NCBI RefSeq assembly: GCF_900101625.1
Contig: NZ_FMYZ01000001.1
Coordinates: 1,086,304-1,150,303 of the forward strand
Direction of reading: 5' to 3'
Length of the DNA: 64,000 bases
Source: Cupriavidus sp. YR651
GTDB taxonomy: Bacteria; Pseudomonadota; Gammaproteobacteria; Burkholderiales; Burkholderiaceae
Positions 1 through 9,862 of this stretch are shown in pieces. Under the pieces are notes generated by a model, which had not been told where the DNA came from, searched no databases, and saw only the letters and a list, made by a program, of their open reading frames with translations. Position numbers and translations under genes: made by a program. Every line of letters starts with the position of its first letter. Within the stretch, counting starts at the first letter, position 1.

Positions 1-157
1 AAGACGGGAAGGCAGGTGCTTGCATGCGCGCATGTTAGCACGCACCCCGGCGGCCTCAGGCCCCAAAATGCCGCCCCCGCAAGGCTTTGCCGCCGGTCAT
101 GTGAAGGAGGGCGCCACCCGTGCGCCCTCACCTATAAGAGATACGAGGAGATTGTGC

Positions 158-3100
158 ATGACGCAGCCTGCTGCGCGCCCCACCGGCCGCCCCCGTTCCA
201 CCGGCCGCAAGTCTGTCCTGAAGGCCTCCGGCCCGCGTGACGCCGACGGCGCTTCCACCAAATCGACATCCCCCGCGCCCGCCAAGGCCAAGCCTTCGGC
301 CAAGACGGCAAAGACCAATCTGGCCGTAGTGGCCACCAACGGCGCCACCGTGCCCGGCGCCGCCCCGGCCCGCCGCGCCGCCGCCGACAAGGACTTGCCG
401 CTGCGCGAGGACATCCGCTTCCTGGGCCGTCTGCTGGGCGATTGCGTACGGGAACAGGAAGGCGAAGCCGCCTTCGACCTCGTCGAGACGATCCGCCAGA
501 CCGCCGTGCGTTTCCGCCGCGAGAACGACCGTGCGGCCGGCGCCGAACTGGACCGCCTGCTGAAGCGCCTGTCGCGCGACCAGACCAACTCGGTGGTACG
601 CGCATTCAGCTATTTCTCGCATCTGGCCAACATCGCCGAGGATCAACACCACAACCGCCGCCGCCGCATCCACGCGCTGGCGGGTTCGCCGCCGCAGCCG
701 GGCAGCCTGGCCCGCGCGCTGGAAGCCATCGACGCCGCCGGCGTCACCGGCAAGGAACTGCGCAAGTTCCTCGATGAGGCGCTGATCGTGCCCGTGCTGA
801 CCGCGCACCCGACCGAAGTCCAGCGCAAGAGCATCCTGGACGCCGAGCGCGAGATCGCGCGCCTGCTGGCCGAACGCGACCTGCCGATGACCGCGCGCGA
901 GCGCGACCACAACACCGCGCAACTGCGCGCCCGCGTCACCACGCTCTGGCAAACCCGCATGCTGCGCAACACGCGGCTGATGGTGGTCGACGAAATCGAG
1001 AACGCCCTCTCCTATTACCGCACCACGTTCCTGCACGGCATCCCGCGCCTGATGGCCGAGCTGGAAGAGGACATCGCCGCCGCCTTTCCGGCCACCAAGA
1101 AGGGCCGCGCCGGCGCCCCGCCCGCGCCGCTCGCACCGTTCCTGCAGATGGGGTCGTGGATCGGCGGCGATCGCGACGGCAATCCGAACGTCACCGCCGA
1201 AACGCTCGAGCACGCAGCGCGCCAGCAGTCGGCGCTGATCATGGAGTGGTACCTCGACGAAGTACACGCGCTGGGCGCCGAGCTGTCGATGTCCTCACTG
1301 ATGGTCGATGCGAGCCCCGAGTTGCTGGCCCTGGCGGAAGCCTCGCCCGACCACTCCGAGCACCGCGCCGACGAACCGTACCGCCGTGCGCTGATCGGCA
1401 TGTACGCGCGGCTGGCCGCCACCTCGCAGCAGCTGACCGGCCACGTGGCCCAGCGCCACCCGGTGGCGGACACAGCGCCGTACGAGAGCGCCGAGGCGTT
1501 TGCCGCCGACGTGCAGATCGTGGTCGATTCGCTGCGCACCCACCACGGCGAGGCGCTGGCCCGCGCCCGCATCGACGCGCTGTCCCGCGCCATCGCCATC
1601 TTCGGCTTCCACCTGGCATCGGTGGACATGCGGCAGGTGTCGGACGTGCACGAAGCCGTCATCGCCGAACTGTTCGCGGCCGCCGGCGTGGAAAAGAATT
1701 ACGCCGCCCTGCCGGAAGCGCGCAAGCTGGAACTGCTGCTGGCCGAGCTGCGCCAGCCGCGCCTGCTGACCATGCCGTGGCACGACTATTCCGAGCAGAC
1801 CCGCAAGGAGCTGGCCATCCTGGCGATGGCGCGCGACCTGCGCGCCCGCTACGGCAAGCGCGTGGCACGCAACTACATCATCTCGCACACGGAAACGCTG
1901 TCCGACCTCGTGGAAGTCATGCTGCTGCAGAAGGAATCCGGCATGCTGCGCGGCACGCTGGGCAGCAAGGCGGACCCGGCCCGCATGGAGCTGATGGTCA
2001 TTCCGCTGTTCGAAACCATCGAAGATTTGCGCAACGCCGCCGGCATCATGCAGTCCCTGCTCGACCTGCCCGGCTTCGACTCGGTCATCGCCCATCACGG
2101 CGTCGAGCAGGAAGTCATGCTGGGCTATTCGGATTCCAACAAGGACGGCGGCTTCCTGACGTCGAACTGGGAACTCTACAAGGCCGAGCTGGCACTGGTG
2201 AAGCTGTTCCAGGAACGCCGCGTCAAGCTGCGCCTGTTCCACGGCCGCGGCGGCACCGTGGGCCGCGGCGGCGGCCCGACCTACCAGGCCATCCTGTCCC
2301 AGCCGCCGGGCACCGTGAACGGCCAGATCCGCCTGACCGAACAGGGCGAAATCATCAACAGCAAGTTCGCCAACGCCGAGATCGGCCGACGCAACCTGGA
2401 GACGGTGATCGCCGCCACGCTGGAGGCATCGCTGCTGCCCACGCAGAATGCGCCGAAGGACCTGGTGACGTTCGAGGGCATCATGCAGCAGCTGTCCGAT
2501 CACGCGTTCGGCGCATACCGCGACCTGGTCTACGAGACCCCGGGCTTCAAGGATTACTTCTTCGCCACCACGCCGATCACGGAAATCGCCGACCTGAACC
2601 TGGGTTCGCGGCCGGCATCGCGCAAGCTGATGGACAAGCGCCATCGTCGCATCGAGGATCTCCGTGCGATCCCCTGGGGCTTCTCGTGGGGACAATGCCG
2701 CCTGCTGCTGCCGGGCTGGTTCGGCTTCGGCAGCGCCGTCAAGGCTCTGCTGGACGACGCGGCGGACGAGAAGTCGCGCAAGGCCACCGTGGCCACGCTG
2801 CGGCGCATGGTCAAGTCGTGGCCGTTCTTCTCCACGCTGCTGTCGAACATGGACATGGTGCTGGCCAAGACCGATCTGGCCGTGGCATCGCGCTACGCGC
2901 AACTCTGCGATGACGCCGCGCTGCGCAAGTCCGTGTTCGCCCGCATCAGCGCCGAATGGCATCTGACGTGCGACATGCTGGCGCTGGTCACCGGCCGGCA
3001 GGAACGGCTGGCGGACAACCCGCTGCTGGCGCGCTCGATCAAGAACCGCTTTGCCTACCTGGACCCGCTGAACCACTTGCAGGTGGAACTGCTCAAGCGC

Positions 3101-3196
3101 TACCGGGCCGGCAAGGATGCCGACGACGTGCGCGTACGCCGGGGGATCCACCTGACCATCAACGGGGTGGCGGCCGGCCTGCGCAACAGCGGTTGA
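158..3196 (+). CDS. ppc: Phosphoenolpyruvate carboxylase
   Basis: Carboxylates phosphoenolpyruvate to oxaloacetate in the cytoplasm, refilling the TCA cycle. The 1012-residue product carries the family signatures: [13 protein letters not shown] with the catalytic histidine, GGDRDGNP, the glycine-rich [13 protein letters not shown] loop, and a conserved C-terminus ending in a short run after the AGLRNSG region. The start at 158 is chosen because GAGGAG lies 7 bases upstream; an in-frame ATG further upstream lacks such a site. The core begins near residue 78, so the first ~75 residues are an Ala/Lys/Pro-rich extension not seen in the 883-residue E. coli enzyme. This extension is probably disordered. 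No partner gene is adjacent. Identification is secure. Confidence 0.97.
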   Translation: MTQPAARPTGRPRSTGRKSVLKASGPRDADGASTKSTSPAPAKAKPSAKTAKTNLAVVATNGATVPGAAPARRAAADKDLPLREDIRFLGRLLGDCVREQEGEAAFDLVETIRQTAVRFRRENDRAAGAELDRLLKRLSRDQTNSVVRAFSYFSHLANIAEDQHHNRRRRIHALAGSPPQPGSLARALEAIDAAGVTGKELRKFLDEALIVPVLTAHPTEVQRKSILDAEREIARLLAERDLPMTARERDHNTAQLRARVTTLWQTRMLRNTRLMVVDEIENALSYYRTTFLHGIPRLMAELEEDIAAAFPATKKGRAGAPPAPLAPFLQMGSWIGGDRDGNPNVTAETLEHAARQQSALIMEWYLDEVHALGAELSMSSLMVDASPELLALAEASPDHSEHRADEPYRRALIGMYARLAATSQQLTGHVAQRHPVADTAPYESAEAFAADVQIVVDSLRTHHGEALARARIDALSRAIAIFGFHLASVDMRQVSDVHEAVIAELFAAAGVEKNYAALPEARKLELLLAELRQPRLLTMPWHDYSEQTRKELAILAMARDLRARYGKRVARNYIISHTETLSDLVEVMLLQKESGMLRGTLGSKADPARMELMVIPLFETIEDLRNAAGIMQSLLDLPGFDSVIAHHGVEQEVMLGYSDSNKDGGFLTSNWELYKAELALVKLFQERRVKLRLFHGRGGTVGRGGGPTYQAILSQPPGTVNGQIRLTEQGEIINSKFANAEIGRRNLETVIAATLEASLLPTQNAPKDLVTFEGIMQQLSDHAFGAYRDLVYETPGFKDYFFATTPITEIADLNLGSRPASRKLMDKRHRRIEDLRAIPWGFSWGQCRLLLPGWFGFGSAVKALLDDAADEKSRKATVATLRRMVKSWPFFSTLLSNMDMVLAKTDLAVASRYAQLCDDAALRKSVFARISAEWHLTCDMLALVTGRQERLADNPLLARSIKNRFAYLDPLNHLQVELLKRYRAGKDADDVRVRRGIHLTINGVAAGLRNSG

Positions 3197-3203
3197 CCAG
3201 GCA

Positions 3204-3234
3204 CCGGCACCGGGGCAATCGCCCCCGGTGCCGG
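3204..3234 (+). terminator. Hairpin just after ppc, possible terminator
   Basis: A perfect 12-bp GC-rich stem (3204-3215 with 3223-3234) closes a 7-base loop seven bases after the ppc stop codon. It has the position and strength of a terminator but no downstream T tract, so it may act with Rho or protect the mRNA end. Confidence 0.5.
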
Positions 3235-3270
3235 CCGGGACAGGCAGGCCGCTGCATCGGCCTGGGAAAT

Positions 3271-3393
3271 GGGACAGGGGGAGAGGGCAGGCTCACGCAG
3301 CATGGATGCGTCGCGAGCCAGCGCTGGCTCCCGGTCCCCGGAATCGTCGACGGCGCACTCGACCCCGCTGCACCCGCCCTCTCCCCCTGTCCC
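3271..3393. repeat. 18-bp perfect inverted repeat pair
   Basis: GGGACAGGGGGAGAGGGC at 3271-3288 recurs as its exact reverse complement at 3376-3393, with 87 bases between. The arms are purine-rich on one strand and sit between the convergent ppc and ferritin-like genes. No gene is seen between the arms. It may be a REP/BIME-type intergenic element. Confidence 0.75.
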
Positions 3394-3411
3394 ACTCCCT
3401 TCGCTCCTTCC

Positions 3412-4014
3412 TCAACCCACAAATGCGCCCGGGACGGGGTCTTCGCCGAGCGCTTGCAGCAGGATGGCCCAGTGCATGGCTTCGTCGCCCAGGATGCTGC
3501 CGGCTGCCTTCGTCAGTTCCCGGTTGTGGAAGCTCGGCAGCACGCCCAGATAGGCCGCGGTGGCCCCTTTTTCCAGCCCTGCGGCAAAGCGCAGCACATC
3601 GGCCTGCGTTTTCAGCTGTTCCGCCGGGAAGTTGTATTCGGACGGCTTCTTCGGCATGACGGGCGATCCGCCCAGCTTGCTGACCGTGCCGGACAGGACC
3701 TGCGCGTGCGCCTTGTGGTGGCCCTGGAACTTCACGGCGGTATCCAGCACGGGCTTCTGCAGCAGGCCGCTTTCCGCGCCCACCTGGTAGGCCGCGATCG
3801 CCTGGTACTCGAGCCCGAGCGCGGTATTGAGGATGTTGATATCGTCCTTGGTGCTCCCCGACTGGGTCTGCGCCCAGGCCGGCATCGATTCGCCAAGCGA
3901 GATCACGGCCAGCGAACCGAGCGCGAATAGCCCGGGGACTTTCAGCAGGCCGCGCCTGCGGGCGTCCGGCAGGGTGACGATGCGCGATTCCGGTGTGCGT
4001 TCGAAACGAGTCAT
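3412..4014 (-). CDS. Tat-exported ferritin-like domain protein
   Basis: A 200-residue protein whose N-terminus (RRRGLLKVPGLFALGSLAV) looks like a twin-arginine signal, with a likely cleavage after PAWAQ, so it should act in the periplasm. The mature part has the four-helix pattern of the ferritin-like family (PF13668 type): LEYQAIAAYQ, FQGHHKAHA, EKGATAAYLG and DEAMHWAIL supply the Glu and His residues expected of a diiron site. The start at 4014 is preceded by AGGAG. It is divergent from the ECF sigma gene and is a plausible target of it. Such proteins are often linked to stress or desiccation, but its substrate is unknown. Confidence 0.85.
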   Translation of the reverse strand: MTRFERTPESRIVTLPDARRRGLLKVPGLFALGSLAVISLGESMPAWAQTQSGSTKDDINILNTALGLEYQAIAAYQVGAESGLLQKPVLDTAVKFQGHHKAHAQVLSGTVSKLGGSPVMPKKPSEYNFPAEQLKTQADVLRFAAGLEKGATAAYLGVLPSFHNRELTKAAGSILGDEAMHWAILLQALGEDPVPGAFVG

Positions 4015-4089
4015 GGTGGTCTCCTGATGGGGTGGACTGGCGCCTGTCTGGCAGCGCGCCTGACTCATATACGTTCGCGCCGCCCGATT

Positions 4090-4133
4090 GGATGCACGTC
4101 GGATGCACGTCGGATGCACGTCGGATGCACGTC
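4090..4133 (+). repeat. Four tandem 11-bp repeats (GGATGCACGTC)
   Basis: GGATGCACGTC is repeated four times without interruption at 4090-4100, 4101-4111, 4112-4122 and 4123-4133. The array lies between the divergent ferritin-like and ECF sigma genes, 32 bases before the sigma start. The period is close to one DNA turn, which would place the copies on one face of the helix. It could be a regulatory array or a slippage-prone tract. Confidence 0.9.
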
Positions 4134-4165
4134 CCGCGCAAACGGCCCGCGCCCGAGGGGCTCGG

Positions 4166-4858
4166 ATGTCTATACTCAGGCGGAGCCCATCGCACATCAC
4201 ATCGAGCCAGGTGCCCGCTTCCCTCCCCTCCTCCGCTGACGCGTCGTCCCGCGCCGGGGCCGATCCATCGGGCCGCCCCGAATACGCGCCGCCGGCGGAC
4301 GCCGGCCGGCTGGCCGCGCTGCTGCAGGACATCAGCCTGGGCAACCGCCAGGCGTTGCGCACCCTGTACGACCTCACGGCAACGAAACTGTTTGGCCTTG
4401 CGCTGCGTATCACTCACAGGCGGGACTGGGCGGAGGACGTCGTGCAGGAGAGTTTTGTCAGCATCTGGCACCACGCCGGCGACTATCGCCCGCATCTGGC
4501 CGCGCCTACCACGTGGATGACGGCGATCGTGCGCAACCGGGCGCTGGATTGCCTGCGCCGACAGGCCGCGGCCCATCTTGGCCAGGCGGCCGACCCGGAC
4601 GATGACCTCGCCGAATGGCTGGCCGACGATCACGCCGGTCCGGCGGAGGAAGTGCTGGCCAGCGAACGGGCGCGCGCGCTGGACCGCTGCCTGCAGCGGC
4701 TGGAACCCTCGCAGCGGCAGGTGATCGCGCTGGCATACCTGCGCGACATGAGCCACGCGGATCTGGCCGCGCAATTGCGCGTGCCGCTGGGCACGGTGAA
4801 ATCGTGGATCCGGCGCGGGCTGGAACGGCTGCGCACCTGCCTGGAGGGCCTGACATGA
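4166..4858 (+). CDS. ECF-family RNA polymerase sigma factor
   Basis: A 230-residue sigma-70 family regulator. Region 2 is visible as LFGLALRITHRRDWAEDVVQ followed by ESFVSIWHHAGDYR. Region 4 is visible as LEPSQRQVIALAYLRDMSHA followed by a helix-turn-helix ending in PLGTVKSWIRRGLERLR. The start at 4166 has GAGGGG 5 bases upstream; an in-frame ATG at 4088 would translate the tandem repeats and is less likely. The stop overlaps the start of the next gene (ATGA), which encodes a membrane protein that fits its anti-sigma factor. Its regulon is not known; the divergent ferritin-like gene and its own operon are the obvious candidates. Confidence 0.93.
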   Translation: MSILRRSPSHITSSQVPASLPSSADASSRAGADPSGRPEYAPPADAGRLAALLQDISLGNRQALRTLYDLTATKLFGLALRITHRRDWAEDVVQESFVSIWHHAGDYRPHLAAPTTWMTAIVRNRALDCLRRQAAAHLGQAADPDDDLAEWLADDHAGPAEEVLASERARALDRCLQRLEPSQRQVIALAYLRDMSHADLAAQLRVPLGTVKSWIRRGLERLRTCLEGLT

Positions 4859-5580
4859 GGCTGACCGGCCATCCCGACCTGCTCGACCATCTGGCCGCCC
4901 AGTACGCGCTGGGGGTGCTGCGCGGCGGTGCCCGGCGCCGCCTGGAGCAACTGGCGCGCGAGGAAGCTGCCGTGCGCACGGCGATCGGCCACTGGCAGGC
5001 GCGGCTGGCCGGGCTGGCGGAGTTGCAGCCCGCCGCCGAGCCGGTCGAGGCGGTCTGGTGCGGCATCGAGCAGCGGCTGGGCTGGAAGCCCGCACCCGGC
5101 GCAAAGCCCGCGCAACCGTGGTGGCAGCGACTGTGGGAGGCTCCCACGTTCTGGCGCGTGAGCACGGCCGCGCTGGCCATGGTGACCGTGCTGGCCATCG
5201 GCGTGTCGAGGATATTGGTGAACCAGCTCGAACTCACCCCGCAGGTATCCGCGGTGGCGATCCTCAACGACGCACAAGCCCAGCCTGCCGCACTGGTCAC
5301 CTGGGATGCCCGCGCGGGCATGGTCACGGTGCGTCGCCTGGATCACCTGGAGCTGACCGACAAGCAGGTGCTGCAGCTTTGGGCGCTGCCTGAAGGCGGC
5401 AAGCCGCAGTCGCTCGGTGTGATCGGCCAGCGCCACGAGGTCCGGATGGCCGTCAAGGCCGCGCCGGGCAGCGTGCCGGCGCTGGCGATCAGCATCGAGC
5501 CGCCCGGCGGCTCGCCCAACCCGGACGGGCCATCGGGTCCCGTGGTGTTCCAGGGCCGGCTGGTCAACCAGCCGGTCTAG
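4855..5580 (+). CDS. Membrane anti-sigma factor (RskA-like)
   Basis: A 241-residue protein translationally coupled to the ECF sigma gene through an ATGA overlap. A cytoplasmic N-terminal part (about residues 1-95) begins with the [17 protein letters not shown] type helix of anti-sigma domains. A single membrane segment follows at about 102-120, then an exported C-terminal domain containing the [21 protein letters not shown] pattern of RskA/DUF4880-type C-termini. I see no HxxxCxxC zinc motif, so it is not a ZAS-type factor. Its likely role is to hold the sigma factor at the membrane until an envelope signal releases it. This is inferred from gene order and architecture. Confidence 0.88.
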   Translation: MRLTGHPDLLDHLAAQYALGVLRGGARRRLEQLAREEAAVRTAIGHWQARLAGLAELQPAAEPVEAVWCGIEQRLGWKPAPGAKPAQPWWQRLWEAPTFWRVSTAALAMVTVLAIGVSRILVNQLELTPQVSAVAILNDAQAQPAALVTWDARAGMVTVRRLDHLELTDKQVLQLWALPEGGKPQSLGVIGQRHEVRMAVKAAPGSVPALAISIEPPGGSPNPDGPSGPVVFQGRLVNQPV

Positions 5581-5753
5581 CCCAGGCGCATCCCGGAGCG
5601 CATCCCGCGCGGAATCCCGGACCGCATCCGGCGCGGATTCGGGCATTGGGCGGGCTGCGGAGCGATATAATCGCGGTTTCCCGATTTTCCGCTTGCGCCA
5701 CCGCCCGGCCCCGCCGCCGCCCTGGCGCTCGCCATCCAACCGTCTCGTCGCCC

Positions 5754-7163
5754 ATGACCTCCCAACTTGCCAAGAAAGGCGAAGCCTGGTCCGCCCGCTT
5801 CTCCGAACCGATGTCCGACCTGGTGAAGCGCTACACCGCATCGGTCTTCTTCGACAAGCGCCTGGCGCTCTTCGACATCCAGGGGTCGCTGGCCCACGCG
5901 GCCATGCTGGCGAAGCAAGGCATCATCGCCGAGGCCGACCGCGCCGAGATCGAGCGCGGCATGACGCAGATCCGCGGCGAGATCGAGTCGGGCGCATTCG
6001 AGTGGAAGCTGGATCTCGAAGACGTCCACCTGAACATCGAGGCCCGCCTGACCGCACTGGTCGGTGACGCCGGCAAGCGCCTGCATACGGGCCGCTCGCG
6101 CAACGACCAGGTGGCGACCGACATCCGCCTCTGGCTGCGCAGCGAGGTCGACAACATCATCGGTCTGCTGGGCGCCCTGCGCGGCGCGCTGCTGGACCTG
6201 GCGGACGCGAACGCCGCGACCATCATGCCCGGCTTCACCCACCTGCAGGTGGCACAGCCGGTCACGTTCGGCCACCACCTGCTGGCCTACGTGGAAATGT
6301 TCACGCGCGACACCGAGCGCATGGCCGACTGCCGCAAGCGCATCAACCGCCTGCCGCTGGGCGCCGCCGCGCTGGCCGGCACGAGCTACCCGATCGACCG
6401 CGAATTCGTGGCCAGCCAGCTGGGCTTTGACGGCGTGTGCCGCAACTCGCTGGATGCCGTGTCCGACCGCGACTTCGCCATCGAATTCTGCGCGGCCGCC
6501 GCACTGGTGATGACGCACGTGTCGCGCTTCTCGGAGGAGCTGGTGCTGTGGATGAGCCCGCGCGTCGGCTTCATCGACATCGCCGACCGCTTCTGCACGG
6601 GCAGCTCGATCATGCCGCAGAAGAAGAACCCGGACGTGCCCGAGCTGGCGCGCGGCAAGACCGGCCGCGTGAACGGCCACCTGATCGGCCTGCTGACGCT
6701 GATGAAGGGCCAGCCGCTGGCCTACAACAAGGACAACCAGGAAGACAAGGAGCCGCTGTTCGACACCGTCGACACCGTGGTGGACACGCTGCGCATCTTC
6801 GCCGACATGGTGCCGGGCATCACCGTCAAGCCGGAGGCCATGCGCGCCGCCGCGCTGCAGGGCTATGCCACCGCGACGGACCTGGCCGATTACCTCGTCA
6901 AGCGCGGCCTGCCTTTCCGGGACGCCCACGAGGCCGTGGCCCACGCCGTACGCGCCTGCGACGACCGCCACTGCGACCTGGCCGACCTGACCGTGGCCGA
7001 GCTGCGCGACGTGTCCGGCCTGGGCGACAAGGCCACGCTGATCGGTGACGACGTCCACGCCGTGCTGACGCTGGAAGGCTCGGTCGCGGCCCGCAACCAT
7101 ATCGGCGGCACCGCCCCCGATCAGGTCCGCGCGGCCATCGCCGCCGCACGCGCCGCGCTGTAA
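5754..7163 (+). CDS. argH: Argininosuccinate lyase
   Basis: Cleaves argininosuccinate to arginine and fumarate in the last step of arginine synthesis. The 469-residue protein has the fumarase/aspartase superfamily signature [15 protein letters not shown], the [13 protein letters not shown] motif, and [16 protein letters not shown], all diagnostic. The length matches the family. The start at 5754 ([10 protein letters not shown]) agrees with the usual beginning of the enzyme; an in-frame ATG at 5646 would add an unrelated 36-residue stretch. No other arginine genes lie nearby, and the gene is followed after a palindrome by TRAP transporter genes. Confidence 0.97.
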   Translation: MTSQLAKKGEAWSARFSEPMSDLVKRYTASVFFDKRLALFDIQGSLAHAAMLAKQGIIAEADRAEIERGMTQIRGEIESGAFEWKLDLEDVHLNIEARLTALVGDAGKRLHTGRSRNDQVATDIRLWLRSEVDNIIGLLGALRGALLDLADANAATIMPGFTHLQVAQPVTFGHHLLAYVEMFTRDTERMADCRKRINRLPLGAAALAGTSYPIDREFVASQLGFDGVCRNSLDAVSDRDFAIEFCAAAALVMTHVSRFSEELVLWMSPRVGFIDIADRFCTGSSIMPQKKNPDVPELARGKTGRVNGHLIGLLTLMKGQPLAYNKDNQEDKEPLFDTVDTVVDTLRIFADMVPGITVKPEAMRAAALQGYATATDLADYLVKRGLPFRDAHEAVAHAVRACDDRHCDLADLTVAELRDVSGLGDKATLIGDDVHAVLTLEGSVAARNHIGGTAPDQVRAAIAAARAAL

Positions 7164-7176
7164 GTTTCGCGTAAGC

Positions 7177-7197
7177 ATTGCGCAAGACTTGCGCAAT
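7177..7197. promoter_or_regulatory. 21-bp perfect palindrome, candidate operator
   Basis: The half-sites ATTGCGCAAG and CTTGCGCAAT flank a single central A, giving a perfect dyad between argH and the TRAP genes, about 80 bases before dctQ. There is no T tract after it, so an operator for a dimeric repressor is more likely than a terminator. No regulator gene is adjacent. Confidence 0.55.
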
Positions 7198-7275
7198 CCG
7201 GTAGGTACAACCCCCAAGCGCCGATAGATTTTGTTACAGATACACTAATCGCCGCAAAAACCGGGGAGACAACCC

Positions 7276-7818
7276 ATGTATTACTTGCTTGGTCTGTCAC
7301 GACAGATCGACAGGTTGAATCAGCACACTGGCAGGCTTGCAAACATCATGATCCTGCTCTCGTGCCTGATCAGCGCAGGCAACGCCCTGCTCCGCTACGG
7401 CTTCAACCTCAGCGACAACTGGCCACTCGAACTGCAGTGGTACATGTTTGCCATCGCCGTGATGTTCGGCACCTCCTACACGTTCCAGCGCAACGAGCAT
7501 GTGCGCGTCGACCTGATCTACGGGAACGTGTCGGAACGCGCGCAACACTGGATCGACATCTTCGGCATCGTCGTCTTTCTGCTGCCGTCCACGATCCTGT
7601 TCACGTGGCTGTCGTGGGATTCGCTGTTCCTGCCCTCGTGGCGCATTCTCGAGCAATCCGGTAACTCCGGCGGCCTGCCGCGGTACCCGATCAAGCTGGT
7701 GGTGCCCGTCGGTTTCGCCCTGCTGACGCTGCAGGGGATTTCCGAGCTGATCAAGCGCTTCGCCGCCCTGAAGGGTCTGGTGCGCATCGAATCAAAATAC
7801 GAAAGGCCGGTGCAATGA
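7276..7818 (+). CDS. TRAP transporter small membrane subunit (DctQ type)
   Basis: A 180-residue inner-membrane protein with four hydrophobic segments and the DctQ-type pattern, including LELQWYMFAIAVMFGTSYTF and the EHVRVDLIYG motif after helix 2. TRAP systems use a sodium gradient to import organic acids delivered by a periplasmic binding protein. GGGGAG precedes the start. Its stop overlaps the start of the large subunit (ATGA), showing coupling. No DctP-type binding protein gene is found on either side, so the substrate cannot be guessed and the binding protein must be encoded elsewhere. Confidence 0.93.
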   Translation: MYYLLGLSRQIDRLNQHTGRLANIMILLSCLISAGNALLRYGFNLSDNWPLELQWYMFAIAVMFGTSYTFQRNEHVRVDLIYGNVSERAQHWIDIFGIVVFLLPSTILFTWLSWDSLFLPSWRILEQSGNSGGLPRYPIKLVVPVGFALLTLQGISELIKRFAALKGLVRIESKYERPVQ

Positions 7819-9557
7819 TTCCGTTGGAATATATGCCGCCGCTGATGTTCGGCGGCCTGGTGGTGTTCATGCTGATCGGGTTCCCGGTCGCGTTTTCCCT
7901 CTCGGCGGTGGGCCTGGCCTTTGGCTTCCTGGCCATCGAATGGGGCTACTTCCCGATCCAGTTCCTGCAGGCCGTGCCCAGCCGCGTGTTCGGCAGCGTG
8001 CTGGCCAACGAGCTGCTGCTCGCCATCCCGTTCTTCACGTTCATGGGTGCCATCCTGGAGAAATGCGGGCTGGCGGAGGACATGCTGGACTCGATGGGCC
8101 AGCTGTTCGGCCCCGTGCGCGGCGGCCTGGGCTACTCGGTCATCATCGTCGGCTTTATCCTGGGTGCGATCACCGGCACGGTGGCGGCGCAGGTGATCGC
8201 GATGGCGATGATCTCGCTGCCCGTGATGATGCGCTACCGCTACAACATGAAGTACGCCACGGGCGTGCTGGCCGCATCGGGCACGATCACACAGCTGGTG
8301 CCGCCGTCGCTGGTGCTGGTGGTGCTGGCCGACCAGCTCAAGACGCCCGCCGGCAGCGCCGACGTGGGCAGCATGTACCTGGGTGCCTGGGGTCCGTCGG
8401 TGGTCCAGATCGCGCTGTTCGCGCTGTACACCTTCGTGCTGACCCGCATCAAGCCCGACTGGCTGCCGCCGGTGCCCGCCGAGGCCCGTACGCTGCGTGG
8501 CTGGGCGCTGTGGCGCAAATGCCTGCGCGGCATCATCCCCTGCGCGGTGCTGATCTTCCTGGTGCTGGGCACGATCATGCTGGGCATCGCCACCCCGACG
8601 GAATCAGGCGCGATGGGCGCGGTCGGCGCGCTGGTGCTGGCCGTGATCCGCGACAAGGGCTTCAGCAAGATCGACCGCAACATCTACCGCGTGGGCATGC
8701 TGGCCACGCTGGTGGCGGCTGCGGTAGGCGTCTTCGCGTTTGGCTCCCATCTGTTCCGCGTGCCCCTGGCCGTGGCCTACCTGGTCGTGCTCTGGCTGCT
8801 GATCCGCGCTGGCCAGCTGACCGACCTGCGCCTGCTGATCGTCGACGCCTACCAGTCCACCGCGCGGCTCACCGCCATGGTGGTGTTCATCCTGATCGGC
8901 TCCACCTGCTTCTCCGTGGTGTTCCAGGGCGTGGATGGCGGCGCGTGGGTGGAGCATCTGTTCACTTCGCTGCCGGGCGGCTGGATCGGCTTCCTGATCG
9001 TGGTGAACCTGTTCATCTTCTTCCTGGCCTTCTTCCTGGACTTCTTCGAGATCGCGTTCATCGTGGTGCCGATGCTGGCACCCGTGGCGGTCAAGGTGCT
9101 GGCGCCGGTGGTGATGGATTCGATGGGCGGCAACCCCGAAGCCGCGGCGACGGCAGCGCTGGTGTGGTTCGGCGTGATGCTGTGCGTGAACATGCAGACG
9201 TCGTTCATGCACCCGCCGTTCGGCTTCGCGCTGTTCTACCTGCGCGGCATCGCGCCGAAGGAAGTCAAGAGCTCGGACATCTACTGGGGCGCGCTGCCCT
9301 GGGTGGGCCTGCAGATGGTGATGGTGCTGCTGGTCATGTTCTGGCCGGGCATGGTGACCGGGCTGCTCGACAAGGGATCGCTGAAACACAGCAATGCCGC
9401 CGAGGTGAGTATCCCGCTTGGCGGAGGCGGTCCGGAGGCGGACAAACCAGCCTCGGTGCCGGGCGCCGCGTCAGGCCCGGCCACGCTGGAGCTGCCGGGC
9501 AGTTCCGCTCCGAGCGAACCGGCCGCGCCGCAGTTCGAGTTCGACAAGAAGAACTGA
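7815..9557 (+). CDS. TRAP transporter large membrane subunit (DctM type)
   Basis: A 580-residue polytopic membrane protein that forms the transport channel with the preceding DctQ subunit. It shows the DctM repeats, for example LLAIPFFTFMGAILEKCGL and ATPTESGAMGAVGALVLAV. It is about 150 residues longer than the common 430-residue DctM proteins, with an inserted membrane region near 300-360 and a hydrophilic Pro/Ala/Gly-rich tail of about 60 residues. This size is typical of the larger DctM subgroup. It overlaps dctQ by four bases and is followed by a strong terminator, so the operon ends here. Confidence 0.93.
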   Translation: MIPLEYMPPLMFGGLVVFMLIGFPVAFSLSAVGLAFGFLAIEWGYFPIQFLQAVPSRVFGSVLANELLLAIPFFTFMGAILEKCGLAEDMLDSMGQLFGPVRGGLGYSVIIVGFILGAITGTVAAQVIAMAMISLPVMMRYRYNMKYATGVLAASGTITQLVPPSLVLVVLADQLKTPAGSADVGSMYLGAWGPSVVQIALFALYTFVLTRIKPDWLPPVPAEARTLRGWALWRKCLRGIIPCAVLIFLVLGTIMLGIATPTESGAMGAVGALVLAVIRDKGFSKIDRNIYRVGMLATLVAAAVGVFAFGSHLFRVPLAVAYLVVLWLLIRAGQLTDLRLLIVDAYQSTARLTAMVVFILIGSTCFSVVFQGVDGGAWVEHLFTSLPGGWIGFLIVVNLFIFFLAFFLDFFEIAFIVVPMLAPVAVKVLAPVVMDSMGGNPEAAATAALVWFGVMLCVNMQTSFMHPPFGFALFYLRGIAPKEVKSSDIYWGALPWVGLQMVMVLLVMFWPGMVTGLLDKGSLKHSNAAEVSIPLGGGGPEADKPASVPGAASGPATLELPGSSAPSEPAAPQFEFDKKN

Positions 9558-9862
9558 CGGCAATCGCCGGCTAGCCCGGCGAGCAAGATCCCCGGCTCCG
9601 AATCGTCCCCCTTCATCCGGGCGAGTCGGAGGCGGACCGAAAGGGCTGAGTCCTGTATGACACGGGACTCAGCCCTTTTTCTTTGGGTGGCCAGGCCGGC
9701 TGCGGCGAAAGCGGCATTTGGCGCGGCCCCCGCACGCGCAAACCGATAGCGGCCTTGCAAGCCGGTCACGCCTCGCTACTCTGAGTGCAGGGTCCCCGGA
9801 AACGACGTGGCGGCCCGGTCCGACCACGGCCAGAACAGGCCCCGTGGTCACAAGGAGGCGAC
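9558..9862. other. Intergenic region between TRAP genes and P450
   Basis: Apart from the terminator at 9640-9684 I see no gene or RNA in this stretch. The ~180 bases after the terminator must hold the promoter for the P450 gene, but no convincing -35/-10 pair stands out. Confidence 0.5.
9640..9684 (+). terminator. Rho-independent terminator of the TRAP operon
   Basis: A 16-bp stem (9641-9656 with 9662-9677, one G-T pair) with a 5-base loop is followed by TTTTTCTTT. It lies 83 bases after the dctM stop and should end that transcript; the A just before the stem lets it work weakly on the other strand. Confidence 0.93.

Noticed and set aside
4088-4165. Start of the ECF sigma gene at 4088
   Set aside because: It would translate the tandem 11-bp repeats into the N-terminus and has no ribosome site, while 4166 has GAGGGG five bases upstream.
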